DNA from: JACDER01 sp036394915
GTDB lineage: Bacteria > Actinomycetota > Thermoleophilia > Gaiellales > Gaiellaceae
DNA length: 17,674 nt
Direction: 5' to 3'
Assembly: GCA_036394915.1 (NCBI GenBank)
Contig: DASWEE010000004.1
Span: forward strand, 1 to 17,674
Part shown: positions 6,865 to 15,215 of the stretch, piece after piece
Position numbering within the stretch: position 1 is the stretch's first letter
How the letters are laid out: the number at the start of each line of letters is the position of its first letter
Notes under the pieces: generated by a model
What the model saw: only the letters and a program-made list of their open reading frames with translations
What the model was told of the DNA's origin: nothing
Databases searched by the model: none
Made by a program: the position numbers and the translations under genes

Positions 6865-8090
6865 GGCTCGACGGCCGCGGCGATCTCTCCGCCGAACAGA
6901 CGCGCAACGTTCTCGAGGGCGTGGCGCTCGAGCGCCCGATCCGAGAGCTCGGACAGCTTCCTCCGTCTGGCCGCGTCTGTCGCGAGGCGGCGGAGAGCCT
7001 GCGCGAGAGCTTCGACGTCCGGCTCCGTCACGACCTCTGCGCAGCCGTACTGTTGAGCGTAGGCGACGAGATACGAGTTCGCCGGCGCATGGATGAGGAT
7101 CGGCCGACCCGCCGCGAGGTACTCAGGCAGCTTGCTGGGCGAGGTCGTCTCGACAACGGCGACCACCGCGTCGAACGAGAGCGGGAGGAAGAGGATGTCG
7201 GCGGCCCGCTGGGCCGCGCGCACCTCGTCGAGAGGTGCCCGCCGTACGTGGACTCGCTCACCGTCTCGGATGCCGTGCCGAGCCAGGACCTCACGCGGGG
7301 TTTGCGTCAGCAGGTGCAGCTGCGGGTCGAGATCGTCTAGGTCCCGCGAGTCCAGCGACTCGATCAGACGAGCGATCGCGTCTGCCTGCGCCTCGTAGAT
7401 CGTGCCGGTGAACAGAATCGACGGTCTGCCCGAAAGCCCCGCCGGCAATTGCGATTCGCCGGGTCGCGGGGCATACGGAACCGGGACCTCCACGGCACGT
7501 GCATTCCCGCCGCCGTAGCTCGCCCAGGTCCTGAGCAGCCGCTTCCGCTGTGCCTCGTTCAGGACGAATGCAGCGGTGGCTCGGCGCGCGACGTAGCGGT
7601 CGATCAGGCGCGCGACCCTCCGGCCCCGCGGCAATCCCTCGACGTAGACGTCCATGAAGAAGACGAGCAGCGGCTTGCGCGTGACGGCGGAGGCGACGCA
7701 GGCCGCGAGCAGGAAATGCTGCTTCGGATAGACGGCGAGGACGCCCTTGACGTCACGACGTCTGAGCACCCGGGCCGCCGCGGCGGCGGCGCGCAATCCG
7801 ACGGCGACGTTCCCAAGCGCACGAAGGCGCAACGGCAGCTCGAAGCGGCCCAAGCGGAGCACCGTGTCCTCGGGCCACCAGCGCGGCAGGTCGTAGCGTC
7901 TGACGGCCAGGCCCGGCGGGTGGTCGCCATTCTTCCCGGGATCGCCCGCGAACACGATCACTCCCTCGGGATCGAACGGGCTGAGCAGCGTCCCGATGAC
8001 GAACGCCGTCCCGATCGGCATCGGCGGGAACGCCCACGAGAGGACGAGGAGCTTGCCGTCTTCGACGAGCAGGCGACGCTCGCCGCTCAT
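6861..8090 (-). CDS. GT4-type glycosyltransferase, candidate L-HexNAc transferase
   Basis: This 409-residue GT-B glycosyltransferase is cytoplasmic or membrane-associated. The N-terminal domain opens with LLVLSWAFPPMPIGTAF (14-30), the usual first strand and loop of GT4 enzymes, and has FFMDVYVEG (144-152). The C-terminal domain begins around PSILFTGTIYE (223-233) and carries SPSKLPEYLAAGRPILI (317-333), the nucleotide-sugar-binding segment with Glu323. ATG 8090 overlaps the upstream epimerase stop as ATGA (8087-8090). The open frame reaches to 8399, but that extension is inside the epimerase gene and not credible. It directly follows the dehydratase and 2-epimerase genes, like WbuB behind fnlABC in Escherichia coli O26-type loci, so it may add the L-2-acetamido-2,6-dideoxyhexose made by its neighbours. 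Donor and acceptor are inference. It is the last gene of the minus operon. Confidence 0.85.
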   Translation of the reverse strand: MSGERRLLVEDGKLLVLSWAFPPMPIGTAFVIGTLLSPFDPEGVIVFAGDPGKNGDHPPGLAVRRYDLPRWWPEDTVLRLGRFELPLRLRALGNVAVGLRAAAAAARVLRRRDVKGVLAVYPKQHFLLAACVASAVTRKPLLVFFMDVYVEGLPRGRRVARLIDRYVARRATAAFVLNEAQRKRLLRTWASYGGGNARAVEVPVPYAPRPGESQLPAGLSGRPSILFTGTIYEAQADAIARLIESLDSRDLDDLDPQLHLLTQTPREVLARHGIRDGERVHVRRAPLDEVRAAQRAADILFLPLSFDAVVAVVETTSPSKLPEYLAAGRPILIHAPANSYLVAYAQQYGCAEVVTEPDVEALAQALRRLATDAARRRKLSELSDRALERHALENVARLFGGEIAAAVEP

Positions 8091-9169
8091 CGAGTGTTGC
8101 CGACGATGAACTTGACCACCCTCTCGGCAACGCCCGAATCGGCGGCGTACGGCGATACCCAATCGCGACTCGCCGACGTCATCAGCCGGACGCATTGGGA
8201 GATCTGAGCCGGATCGGCCACGCCGGACAGAATGTTCGAGCCGCACTCGACCGTCTCGGGCCGCTCCGTGGTATCCCGGCAGGTGACAGCCGGGATCTTC
8301 AGCAGGCTGCACTCTTCCTGAACGGTGCCGCTGTCGGTGACGACGCAGCGTGCACTCGACTCGAGCCGGACGAAGTCGAGGAAACCGAAGGGTTCGCACG
8401 GCCGCACCCGGAGGCTCAACGTCTCCTCTTGGGCCTCCAGCCGCTTGCGAGTCCGCGGGTGGAGGCTCCAGACGAGAGGCAGGTCGAGCTCGTCCGCGAC
8501 GTCGCTCAGTCCCCTGCAGATCACTCGCAGGCGGTCCGGGTAGTCGACCGTCTCCTCCCGATGCGTGGTCGCGAGCAAGTAGCCGTCAGGTTCGAGCTCG
8601 AGCCGGTCGAGCACGTCCGAGGCTTCCCACCGCGGGCGAAACTCCTCCAGCACGTCCTTGATCGGGTTCCCGGACAGGAGGAGCCTAGAGGGCGCGATTC
8701 CCTCGGCGAGGAGGTACTCGCGCGACCTTGGCGTGTACGGCAGCAGCCAATCGCTGATGTGGTCGATCAGCTTTCGGTTCTTCTCTTCCGGAACCCGCCA
8801 GTCGAAGCAGCGGTTTCCGGCCTCCATATGGAAGATCGGGACGTTGTGGCGTGCGGCCGCGATCGCCGACAGCCCACTGTTCGTGTCGCCCAGGATCAGG
8901 AGCGCGTCGGGCTTCTGCTCCAGGATCACGGGCTCGATCCGCGCGACGATGTGGCCGATCTGCTCGCCGACCGTCGGCGACTTCACCTCGAGGTACGCGT
9001 CCGGCTGCGGGAGATCGAGCTCGTGGAAGAAGATGTCGGACAGCAGCGGGTCGTAGTTCTGACCCGTGTGGACCAAGTGCTGCTGAATCCCCGCGGCCGC
9101 CAGCTCGCGGAAGACGAGGCTGAGCCGGATCAGCTCCGGCCTCGTCCCCACGACGATGAGGAGCTTCAT
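8087..9169 (-). CDS. UDP-2-acetamido-2,6-dideoxy-L-hexose 2-epimerase (FnlC/CapG/WbvD type)
   Basis: This is a 360-residue member of the non-hydrolysing 2-epimerase family, clearly different from the copy at 4700-5830. It shows VGTRPE (7-12), HTGQNYDP (34-41), GDTNS (94-98), HMEAGNRCFDWRVPEE (114-129), NRKLIDHISD (131-140), TTHREETVD (201-209), TDSGTVQEE (278-286) and TTERPETVECG (300-310). HMEAGNRCFD and the NRKxxDHISD string are the signature of the FnlC/WbjD/CapG/WbvD subgroup. That subgroup inverts C2 in the last step to UDP-L-FucNAc or UDP-L-QuiNAc. The gene directly follows the 4,6-dehydratase gene with an ATGA overlap (9166-9169) and overlaps the next gene the same way. There is no separate ribosome-binding site for ATG 9169. 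Family is confident; the exact sugar depends on the upstream reductase. Confidence 0.9.
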   Translation of the reverse strand: MKLLIVVGTRPELIRLSLVFRELAAAGIQQHLVHTGQNYDPLLSDIFFHELDLPQPDAYLEVKSPTVGEQIGHIVARIEPVILEQKPDALLILGDTNSGLSAIAAARHNVPIFHMEAGNRCFDWRVPEEKNRKLIDHISDWLLPYTPRSREYLLAEGIAPSRLLLSGNPIKDVLEEFRPRWEASDVLDRLELEPDGYLLATTHREETVDYPDRLRVICRGLSDVADELDLPLVWSLHPRTRKRLEAQEETLSLRVRPCEPFGFLDFVRLESSARCVVTDSGTVQEECSLLKIPAVTCRDTTERPETVECGSNILSGVADPAQISQCVRLMTSASRDWVSPYAADSGVAERVVKFIVGNTR

Positions 9170-10236
9170 GCAGGCAATGAGCTGAGCAGCTGTCCGCTTC
9201 CGATCATCGCCGCATCGACGAAGTCGGCCTGGTCGAGCAGGTCTTCGAGCTCGCGACCGGTGACGATCGCATCCGCCGAGGAGAACTCGCCCTCGAGCAC
9301 CCGCTCCTCCTGCTCGTGGTGGAGCTCGGGAAGCAATGGGCGGATCACGTAGTAGCCGTTCAGCTCGACCGTTCGGTAGGCCTCCTCCTCCGACACGAGA
9401 ATCTCGTGGATCTTCTCTCCGGGGCGGATACCGGTCGTGACGACGTCGATCTCCCGGTCGCCGATCAACGACGCGGCGATGTCCGTGACGCGTGCGGAGG
9501 AGATCTTGGGCACGAGGATGTCACCGCGCCCCGCCCACTCGAGTGCAGCCAGGACCGTGTCGACAGCTGATTCGAGACTGAGCAGGAATCTCGTCATCTC
9601 GGGAAGCGTGATCGTCACGGGGCCGCCGTTTGCGATCTGGCGCTTGAAGAGCGGGATCACCGAGCCGCGAGACGAAAGGACGTTGCCGTAACGGACGGCG
9701 GCCATCCTGCAATGGTCCTGGTGGAGATTTCCTTCCGCCACGATCCGTTCCTGAACCGCCTTCGTCATCCCCATGACGTTGATCGGCTTGCAAGCTTTGT
9801 CGGTGGAGACGGCGATGAGCGTGTGTAAGCGCTCGTGCTTGCGGGCAGCCGTGACCATGTTCTCCGCACCGAGGACGTTCGTGGCGACCGCCTGCGTCGG
9901 GAAGTACTCGCAGGTGGGGACTTGCTTCATCGCCGCCGCATGGACGATGACGTCGCTCTGCGAGATCGCGCGATCGACCGCATACCGGTCGCGCACGTCG
10001 CCGATCCAGAACTCCAGCAGTTCTTCGAAGTTCGAGTAGTAGATGTCGTCGGTAGCCGCATAGGCGTGCTTCCAGGCGGTCTTCATCGAATACTGCTTGG
10101 CCTCGTCGCGGGAGAAGACGATGATCTTCCGCGGCGATCCATTTTCCAGCCTCAGCAGCCGCCGGATCAGCGCCTGTCCCAGCGATCCGGTCCCGCCGGT
10201 GACGAGCACGACCGCGTTGTCAAGCTTTCGCTTCAT
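9166..10236 (-). CDS. UDP-GlcNAc 4,6-dehydratase / 5-epimerase (FnlA/CapE/WbjB/WbvB type)
   Basis: This extended short-chain dehydrogenase has 356 residues. The nucleotide-binding motif TGGTGSLG is at 13-20, and FSRDEAKQYSM (41-51) is typical of the FlaA1/FnlA group. HAAAMKQVPTCEYFPTQAV (99-117), VSTDKACKPINVMGMTK (143-159) and YGNVLSSRGSVIP (183-195) follow. The catalytic Tyr of ordinary SDRs is replaced by Met155 in MGMTK with Lys159, as in this subgroup. The enzyme makes the 4-keto-6-deoxy intermediate of UDP-GlcNAc and epimerises C5, and C3 in the FnlA type, giving the L-configured precursor. ATG 10236 has a strong ribosome-binding site (AAGGGAG, 4 nt spacing) inside the end of the upstream reductase gene, which it overlaps by 17 bp. 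It is coupled to the 2-epimerase by ATGA. Confidence 0.92.
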   Translation of the reverse strand: MKRKLDNAVVLVTGGTGSLGQALIRRLLRLENGSPRKIIVFSRDEAKQYSMKTAWKHAYAATDDIYYSNFEELLEFWIGDVRDRYAVDRAISQSDVIVHAAAMKQVPTCEYFPTQAVATNVLGAENMVTAARKHERLHTLIAVSTDKACKPINVMGMTKAVQERIVAEGNLHQDHCRMAAVRYGNVLSSRGSVIPLFKRQIANGGPVTITLPEMTRFLLSLESAVDTVLAALEWAGRGDILVPKISSARVTDIAASLIGDREIDVVTTGIRPGEKIHEILVSEEEAYRTVELNGYYVIRPLLPELHHEQEERVLEGEFSSADAIVTGRELEDLLDQADFVDAAMIGSGQLLSSLPA

Positions 10237-11113
10237 CCAACTCCCTTTCCCTTGCGAGGTAGTCGTCCAGCATTTTGGTCCACGACGGCGCCGTCAGCCC
10301 CGTCTCCTGTGTGAACCGCCTCGAGTCGAGCGCGCGGTTCACCGTCGGTTCGTCGACAGGGCGGATCGTGGTGTCGAGGTCGAGGCGATCACGCAGCAGG
10401 TGCAGAAGGTCGAACTTCGTGATCGGATCGGCCGAGACGTGGTAGAGACCTGCTAGTTCCGGGTACGACCGCGAGACCTCGACGAGGAGCCCCGATAGAG
10501 CCCGCGTCGTGAGACCGGAGAACACGGCGTTCGTGTAACCCTGCACCTCTTTGCCGTCCTGCGCGGCGAACCACGCCAACAGACCCACGCCGCGGGTTAG
10601 CTCCCACCCAATGATCGAAGTGCGAATCGTCAGCCCCGGCGGCTCCGTGACCTCTCCCAGCAGCTTCGTCAAGCCGTAGAGGTCACGAGCGTCGGCGACG
10701 TCTTGCTCCGTATACGCCTGCCCGAGCGGCAAGGAGCCGGAGAAGACGCAGTCGGTGCTCACGTGAATCAGGCGGCACCCACGCGCCGCGCACGCGGCCG
10801 CGACCTGGTGGGGGAACAGCGAATTGAGCGCGATCGCAGGCAGCGGGCGGTTGGCGTCCTCGAGCTGCTTCACGATCCCGATGCAGTTCAGGACGAGGGA
10901 CGGTGCGACGAAATCGAGGAGGCCCGGAAGTGCTGCCGGCTCGAACGCGTCGAATCGATGCAGCGTCGCGGGCAGGCCGAACACCTCGGCGCTCTCGGGG
11001 CTCCGAACGGATGTATGGACCTCATAGCTGCGGGCGAACGTTCGGACCGCTTCGTGGCCGAGCATCCCGGTCCCGCCGAGGATGAGAACGCGTTCTCTGC
11101 TATCCGGATTCAT
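10220..11113 (-). CDS. RmlD-type SDR 4-reductase (WbvR-like), nucleotide-sugar C4 reduction
   Basis: This 297-residue NAD(P)-dependent reductase is of the dTDP-4-dehydrorhamnose reductase type. GGTGMLGH (13-20) binds the cofactor, LVLNCIGIVKQ (73-83) is the conserved strand after it, STDCVFSG (119-126) provides the catalytic Ser/Thr region, and DLYGLTK (144-150) holds Tyr146 and Lys150. The C-terminal part has the usual substrate-domain features, such as YHVSADPITKFDLL. In loci with FnlA-type and FnlC-type enzymes the middle step is a C4 reduction. CapF/WbjC enzymes are longer, with a C-terminal cupin domain, and lead to L-FucNAc. A short RmlD-like reductase such as WbvR leads to UDP-L-RhaNAc and then UDP-L-QuiNAc. 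The absence of a cupin domain favours the second route. ATG 11113 is preceded closely by AGGAAG and overlaps the upstream gene by 14 bp. Confidence 0.85.
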   Translation of the reverse strand: MNPDSRERVLILGGTGMLGHEAVRTFARSYEVHTSVRSPESAEVFGLPATLHRFDAFEPAALPGLLDFVAPSLVLNCIGIVKQLEDANRPLPAIALNSLFPHQVAAACAARGCRLIHVSTDCVFSGSLPLGQAYTEQDVADARDLYGLTKLLGEVTEPPGLTIRTSIIGWELTRGVGLLAWFAAQDGKEVQGYTNAVFSGLTTRALSGLLVEVSRSYPELAGLYHVSADPITKFDLLHLLRDRLDLDTTIRPVDEPTVNRALDSRRFTQETGLTAPSWTKMLDDYLARERELDEAKA

Positions 11114-13265
11114 CGTCTTCCTGCAGGAACTCTTCGAGTGACACCGCCCGACCGGTCAGGGCCGATCGGAGGGCAGCGAAGGTAGCAGTCATCGTGTCGA
11201 GGGCGTCGGGCTCCTCGGGCGGACGCTCACCTTTCAGAGCGGCCCGGAGAGCGACGAATTCGCCGCGATGTCCCTTGTCTCGGGTCCGGCTGCGCGAGCG
11301 CCTCCGCCGCTTTCCGTCCAGGAGCGTGAGCGACTTGAAATCATCGAGGACCGCCGAGCGCCCGGCCGCGTGCGCCTCCACGTACTCCTTCCCCAGGCCG
11401 TCTGCGCCGGCGTCCGAGTAGATCACCGCCGCGGTCGAGCCGTCCGGGAAGATGAAGGAGACGTTGAAGCTCCTCGTCGCGGGCAGCGGTCGGCCAGGAG
11501 GCGAGTCGGCGAGACAAACGACCTGCGCGGGGAGCCGGCCGACGACCCAGCACGCGAAGTCGACGAAGTGGCAGCCCTCGCCGACGAGCCGTCCGCCCCC
11601 TTCCTCCAGATCGTCGAGCCAGTGCTCGCCGGTGGCCGGCTCTGCGTTGACTCGATAGAGAAGGCGGATCGGCGCGCCTGCAGCCACGACGTGCTTGCGC
11701 AGCTCAGCCGCGAGGGGCGCATACCGACGGTTGAACCCGACGGCGAGCGTGCGCTCCGCCGCGTCGCGAGCCGCCCGCAGGACCCGCAGCTCGCGCATCG
11801 TCAGCGCCGGCGGCTTCTCCACGAAAACGTGCTTCCCCAGGCGGAGCGCATTGGCCGCCAAAGCAGCATGCGAGTCGTGGCGGGTTGCAATGACGACGAG
11901 TCCGACGGATTTGTCCGCGAGCACCTCGTCAGGCGTCACCGCCGACTCGAAGCCGAAACGCACCGCTGCGGCCTTCGCCGAGAGACCGTTCGCGCTCGCC
12001 ACCAGTCGAAGATGGAAACCCGCGTCTCGAAGAGCCGGGATCAAGACGCGCCCGGCGAAGCTGCCCGCTCCGATCACGCCCGCAGACGCCGCATCGCCCG
12101 CAGTTGCGGTGGGCGCCGGGGTGACGGGACGCCGCGGGTCACGCCGCTCCGCGCTCGGTGGGTACTCGAGAACGATCCCGAGCGAAAGCCGCTTAGGCTC
12201 CAGGAGGTGGTCGTACGCTGTAGCCGCCTGCTCGATCGGGAGGCGTTCGGTCACGAGCGCACGCACGTCCACATGGCCTCTGGCGACGAGGTCGAGGAAG
12301 GCGCGCATGTTGCGACGCTCAGTCCAGCGAACGTAGCCGATTGGGTAGTCGAGCCCGTGCTCCTCGTAGGCGCGGTCGTACCTGCCGGGGCCGTACGAGC
12401 GCGAGAGCCTGAGCTCGAGCTCCTTCTCGTAGTACGGCAGGCGCGGGATGGTCATGCCGACGTCGCCTACCACGACGACGCGGCCGCGGTCGCGGCAGAG
12501 AGCCGCGGCGAGCTCGAGTGGGTCCGACGAGGACGTCGCGGCAGTCACGATCACGGCATCACAGTCGGCGGCGGCGCGAGGGAGCGGCTCGTCCAGCTCG
12601 TCCCGCGCGAAGGCCTCGTGGACGGCCCCTAACGCGCGGGCTTGCTCGACCCGCCCGGGTGCGAGGTCCACTCCGATCGCCTGTGAGCCGGCCGCACGAA
12701 GCAGCTGTCCGACGAGCTGGCCGACCAACCCGAGGCCGATCACCGCGATGCGCCCACCAATGACCGCCTCCGCCTGCCTCACCGAGTGGAGCGCGACGCT
12801 TCCGACGGTGGCGAAGGCGGCTTGCTCGAACGAGAGTGCGTCCGGGATGCGCGCGCAGAGGTTGCCGGGCACGCGGTCGATCTCGCTGTGCATCGCGCCG
12901 GCGCCGCCGCACGCGACTCGATCACCGGCGGTGAGGTCCGGGACCCGGTCTCCGACGGCGGCCACGACGCCGGCGGCTGAGTAGCCGAGCCCTCGTGGAG
13001 CGTCCAGCTCTATCCGCACCGCATCAACGGTCTCGGCGAGGCCGTCGCGCCTCACCTTCTCCACGACCTTCCGCACCTGGTCAGGCCTGGACCTCGCCTT
13101 TCCGACCAGGCTCTTCCGGCCGGTCTCGACCTTCGTCCGCTCTGTGCCCGAGCTGAGCAAGCTGGTGTGGACCTCGACGAGCACCGTCTCGGGCGTGAGC
13201 GTGGGCGCGGGGACGTCGACCACTTCGATCTGGCCGTCCCGCAGCCGCTGCGTCACCTGCTTCAT
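11100..13265 (-). CDS. Bi-domain oxidoreductase: MDR (alcohol-dehydrogenase-like) fused to Gfo/Idh/MocA
   Basis: This 721-residue fusion protein joins two dehydrogenases. Residues 1-367 are an MDR-type domain with SSGTERTKVETGRKSLVGKA (38-57), GYSAAGVVAAVG (94-105), GDRVACGGAGAMHSE (114-128) and a Rossmann motif VIGLGLVGQL (175-184). A Pro/Arg/Ala-rich linker covers about 370-393. Residues 394-721 are a Gfo/Idh/MocA domain with VIGAGSFAG (397-405), FVEKPPALT (481-489; Lys484) and GEGCHFVDF (562-570; His566). An Arg-rich stretch at 652-662 precedes DKGHRGEF. Two-domain proteins of this order recur in bacterial exopolysaccharide loci, often near heparinase-like proteins and glycosyltransferases, but I know of no proven reaction. 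An internal redox cycle, in which one half oxidises and the other reduces a sugar nucleotide, is a guess. ATG 13265 has GAGGG 7 nt upstream and overlaps the asnB stop (ATGA, 13262-13265). Confidence 0.88.
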   Translation of the reverse strand: MKQVTQRLRDGQIEVVDVPAPTLTPETVLVEVHTSLLSSGTERTKVETGRKSLVGKARSRPDQVRKVVEKVRRDGLAETVDAVRIELDAPRGLGYSAAGVVAAVGDRVPDLTAGDRVACGGAGAMHSEIDRVPGNLCARIPDALSFEQAAFATVGSVALHSVRQAEAVIGGRIAVIGLGLVGQLVGQLLRAAGSQAIGVDLAPGRVEQARALGAVHEAFARDELDEPLPRAAADCDAVIVTAATSSSDPLELAAALCRDRGRVVVVGDVGMTIPRLPYYEKELELRLSRSYGPGRYDRAYEEHGLDYPIGYVRWTERRNMRAFLDLVARGHVDVRALVTERLPIEQAATAYDHLLEPKRLSLGIVLEYPPSAERRDPRRPVTPAPTATAGDAASAGVIGAGSFAGRVLIPALRDAGFHLRLVASANGLSAKAAAVRFGFESAVTPDEVLADKSVGLVVIATRHDSHAALAANALRLGKHVFVEKPPALTMRELRVLRAARDAAERTLAVGFNRRYAPLAAELRKHVVAAGAPIRLLYRVNAEPATGEHWLDDLEEGGGRLVGEGCHFVDFACWVVGRLPAQVVCLADSPPGRPLPATRSFNVSFIFPDGSTAAVIYSDAGADGLGKEYVEAHAAGRSAVLDDFKSLTLLDGKRRRRSRSRTRDKGHRGEFVALRAALKGERPPEEPDALDTMTATFAALRSALTGRAVSLEEFLQEDDESG

Positions 13266-15208
13266 GCCGGCACCCTCAGCTTCGGCTCCTCGACGGCGGC
13301 CGCCCCGTCGACGAACGTTCGTAGCCAGAGCTCGAGCGTGAGGAACGTCCAGATCCGAAGCGCGTAGTCCGCCTGGCCCGACTCGTTCAAACGCACGATC
13401 CGCTGGACTTCAGCCGGGTCGAGGAGTCCCCGTGCGGAGATGCTTTCCGGCGAGAGGAGATCGTCCATCATCGGCTTCAAGTCGCCGACGAGCCACGCTC
13501 GCACGGGAGCGCCGAACCCCGCCTTCGGCCGCCAGATCACCTTCCGCGGAAGGATGCCCTCCATGCTCTTCTTGAGCAGGTACTTCCGAGTCAAACGCTT
13601 CAACTTGAGCTCGGGCGGGATGCGGCCCGCCAGCGCGACCAGCTCGTCGTCAAGCAGCGGAACACGCACCTCGGTCGAAGCCGCCATGCTCATCTTGTCC
13701 GTGTACGTGAGGTTCAGGCATGGAAGGAAGGTCTTCTGGTCGACATAGAGGATCTGGTTCAGCCAGTGCTCGTCGCGGACACGGTCGAAGTAGGAGCGGT
13801 GACGGCGGTACGGATCGTGGCCGTCCAGCTCGAGGCGTACATCTGGGCTCAGGACTCGCTCGAGGTCATCGCGCTGGTAGTAAGAACAGTAGGTCAGGTA
13901 CCGGCTGACGGGATCCTGGTCGAGTCCGCCGACGAGCTTGCGCAGGTTTCGCCGCGGGCCCCGCATCCGCCCCGGACGGCCGAGCGTCACCCTCGACTCG
14001 ACTCCTCTTCGAATGGCGGAGCGGATAGCGCGAGGAAGAGCGTCGGCGGAGCGACCCAGACGCGCCGCGAGGTGCCTGGGATAACCCGCGAATACCTCGT
14101 CTCCGCCCATGCCGCTGAGGATCACGGTCAGCTGCTCGCGGGCGGCGGCGCAGATCAGATAGGCGGTAATGCAGGCCGTATCCGCGACCGGCTCGTCCAG
14201 ATGCCAGACGAGCTTCGGAAGGAGCTCGACGATGTTCGCGTCGAGGATCCGTTCGTGGTAGTCGACGTCGAACAAGCGCCCGACCTCGCGAGCGTAGCCG
14301 AGGTCGTCCGGGATGATCTCATGGGCAAGGTCCTCCTTGCTGAAGCCGAGCGTGTAGGTCGTGATTCGTCCCGCCGCTGCCGTCGCCTCCGCGACGATCG
14401 CGCTCGAATCGAGGCCCCCGCTCAAGAAGCTCCCGAGGGGAACGTCCGAGATCATCTGGCGCCGGATCGCCGCCTGCACCTCTTCGCGCAGCCGTTCGGT
14501 CCACTCCTCCTCGGACCGGTGCTCGACGTCGAAGCTGACGTCCCAGTACTGCCGAACCGAGAGGCGGCCGGCGCGATACGTCGCACAGTGCCCCGGTGGA
14601 AGCTTGTAGATCGCGTCGAAGACCGTGTCCGGATCCGGGACCCAGAGGAAAGTCAAATAGTCGGCGAGCGCGTCGAGCCGCAGGCGCGGCCGCGGAAGCG
14701 CCTGCAGAATCGCCTTCACCTCCGAAGCGAAGTAGAAGACGTCGCCGCGCTCTGCGTAGTAGAGCGGCTTCACACCGAGACGGTCACGCGCGAGGAACAG
14801 CTCGCGCGCCTCGGCATCCCATATCGCAAAGGCAAAGATGCCGTTCAGCCGGTCGAGCATCGAAGGCCCATACCGCGCGTACATCGCGAGCATCACTTCC
14901 GTGTCGCAATTGGTCGCGAACGTAAAGCCCTCTCGCTCCAGCTCGGTCCGGAGAGCCTGGAAGTTGTAGAGCTCCCCGTTGTACGTGATCCAATAGCGGC
15001 CGTCGGAGTAGGACATGGGCTGAGCGCCCCGCGGCGTGGGGTCGATGATCGCAAGCCGGCGGTGTCCTAGCGCCCCCGGCGGCGAGCCGTTTTCAGCGGC
15101 GAAGCAGCGGATCCCGTCGCCGTCGGGGCCGCGATGCTGGAGCGTCGCGGTCATGGCGCGGACGAGCGCTTCGTCGTCCAGTCCGACGAATCCGCAAATC
15201 CCGCACAC
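13262..15208 (-). CDS. asnB: Glutamine-dependent asparagine synthase-type amidotransferase
   Basis: This is a full-length 648-residue class II amidotransferase. GTG 15208 gives MCGICGF, so Cys2 becomes the N-terminal nucleophile after Met removal. The glutaminase domain shows HRGPDGDG (25-32), GHRRLAIIDP (48-57) and YNGELYN (76-82). The synthetase domain has the ATP-binding PP-loop FLSGGLDSSA (261-270), LSGMGGDEVFAGYPRH (364-379), DKMSMAASTEVRVPLLD (504-520) and RPKAGFGAPVRAWL (560-573). The family makes an AMP-activated carboxylate and transfers ammonia from glutamine. In surface-glycan loci such enzymes (WbpS-like) are thought to amidate uronic acids rather than make asparagine. Lying between two sugar-dehydrogenase genes in an operon of nucleotide-sugar enzymes, that role is likely here. 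It starts 7 bp after the dehydrogenase stop, with AGGTGA 13 nt upstream of the GTG. Confidence 0.93.
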   Translation of the reverse strand: MCGICGFVGLDDEALVRAMTATLQHRGPDGDGIRCFAAENGSPPGALGHRRLAIIDPTPRGAQPMSYSDGRYWITYNGELYNFQALRTELEREGFTFATNCDTEVMLAMYARYGPSMLDRLNGIFAFAIWDAEARELFLARDRLGVKPLYYAERGDVFYFASEVKAILQALPRPRLRLDALADYLTFLWVPDPDTVFDAIYKLPPGHCATYRAGRLSVRQYWDVSFDVEHRSEEEWTERLREEVQAAIRRQMISDVPLGSFLSGGLDSSAIVAEATAAAGRITTYTLGFSKEDLAHEIIPDDLGYAREVGRLFDVDYHERILDANIVELLPKLVWHLDEPVADTACITAYLICAAAREQLTVILSGMGGDEVFAGYPRHLAARLGRSADALPRAIRSAIRRGVESRVTLGRPGRMRGPRRNLRKLVGGLDQDPVSRYLTYCSYYQRDDLERVLSPDVRLELDGHDPYRRHRSYFDRVRDEHWLNQILYVDQKTFLPCLNLTYTDKMSMAASTEVRVPLLDDELVALAGRIPPELKLKRLTRKYLLKKSMEGILPRKVIWRPKAGFGAPVRAWLVGDLKPMMDDLLSPESISARGLLDPAEVQRIVRLNESGQADYALRIWTFLTLELWLRTFVDGAAAVEEPKLRVPA

Positions 15209-15215
15209 GAGGCGC

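Noticed and set aside
8091..8399. Upstream extension of the GT4 reading frame
   Set aside because: It lies within the epimerase coding region in another frame; the ATGA overlap at 8087-8090 gives a start that fits the GT4 N-terminus.
8195..9352. 385-codon plus-strand open frame opposite the FnlC-type epimerase gene
   Set aside because: It is antisense to a strongly conserved gene and shows no start signal or family motif.
11268..12632. 454-codon plus-strand open frame inside the two-domain oxidoreductase gene
   Set aside because: The composition is dominated by Arg, Glu and Ala, no motif is visible, and the minus-strand gene is complete with two clear Rossmann motifs.
13766..15070. 434-codon plus-strand open frame opposite asnB
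   Set aside because: It is the antisense of a conserved amidotransferase and its product lacks any domain-like pattern.
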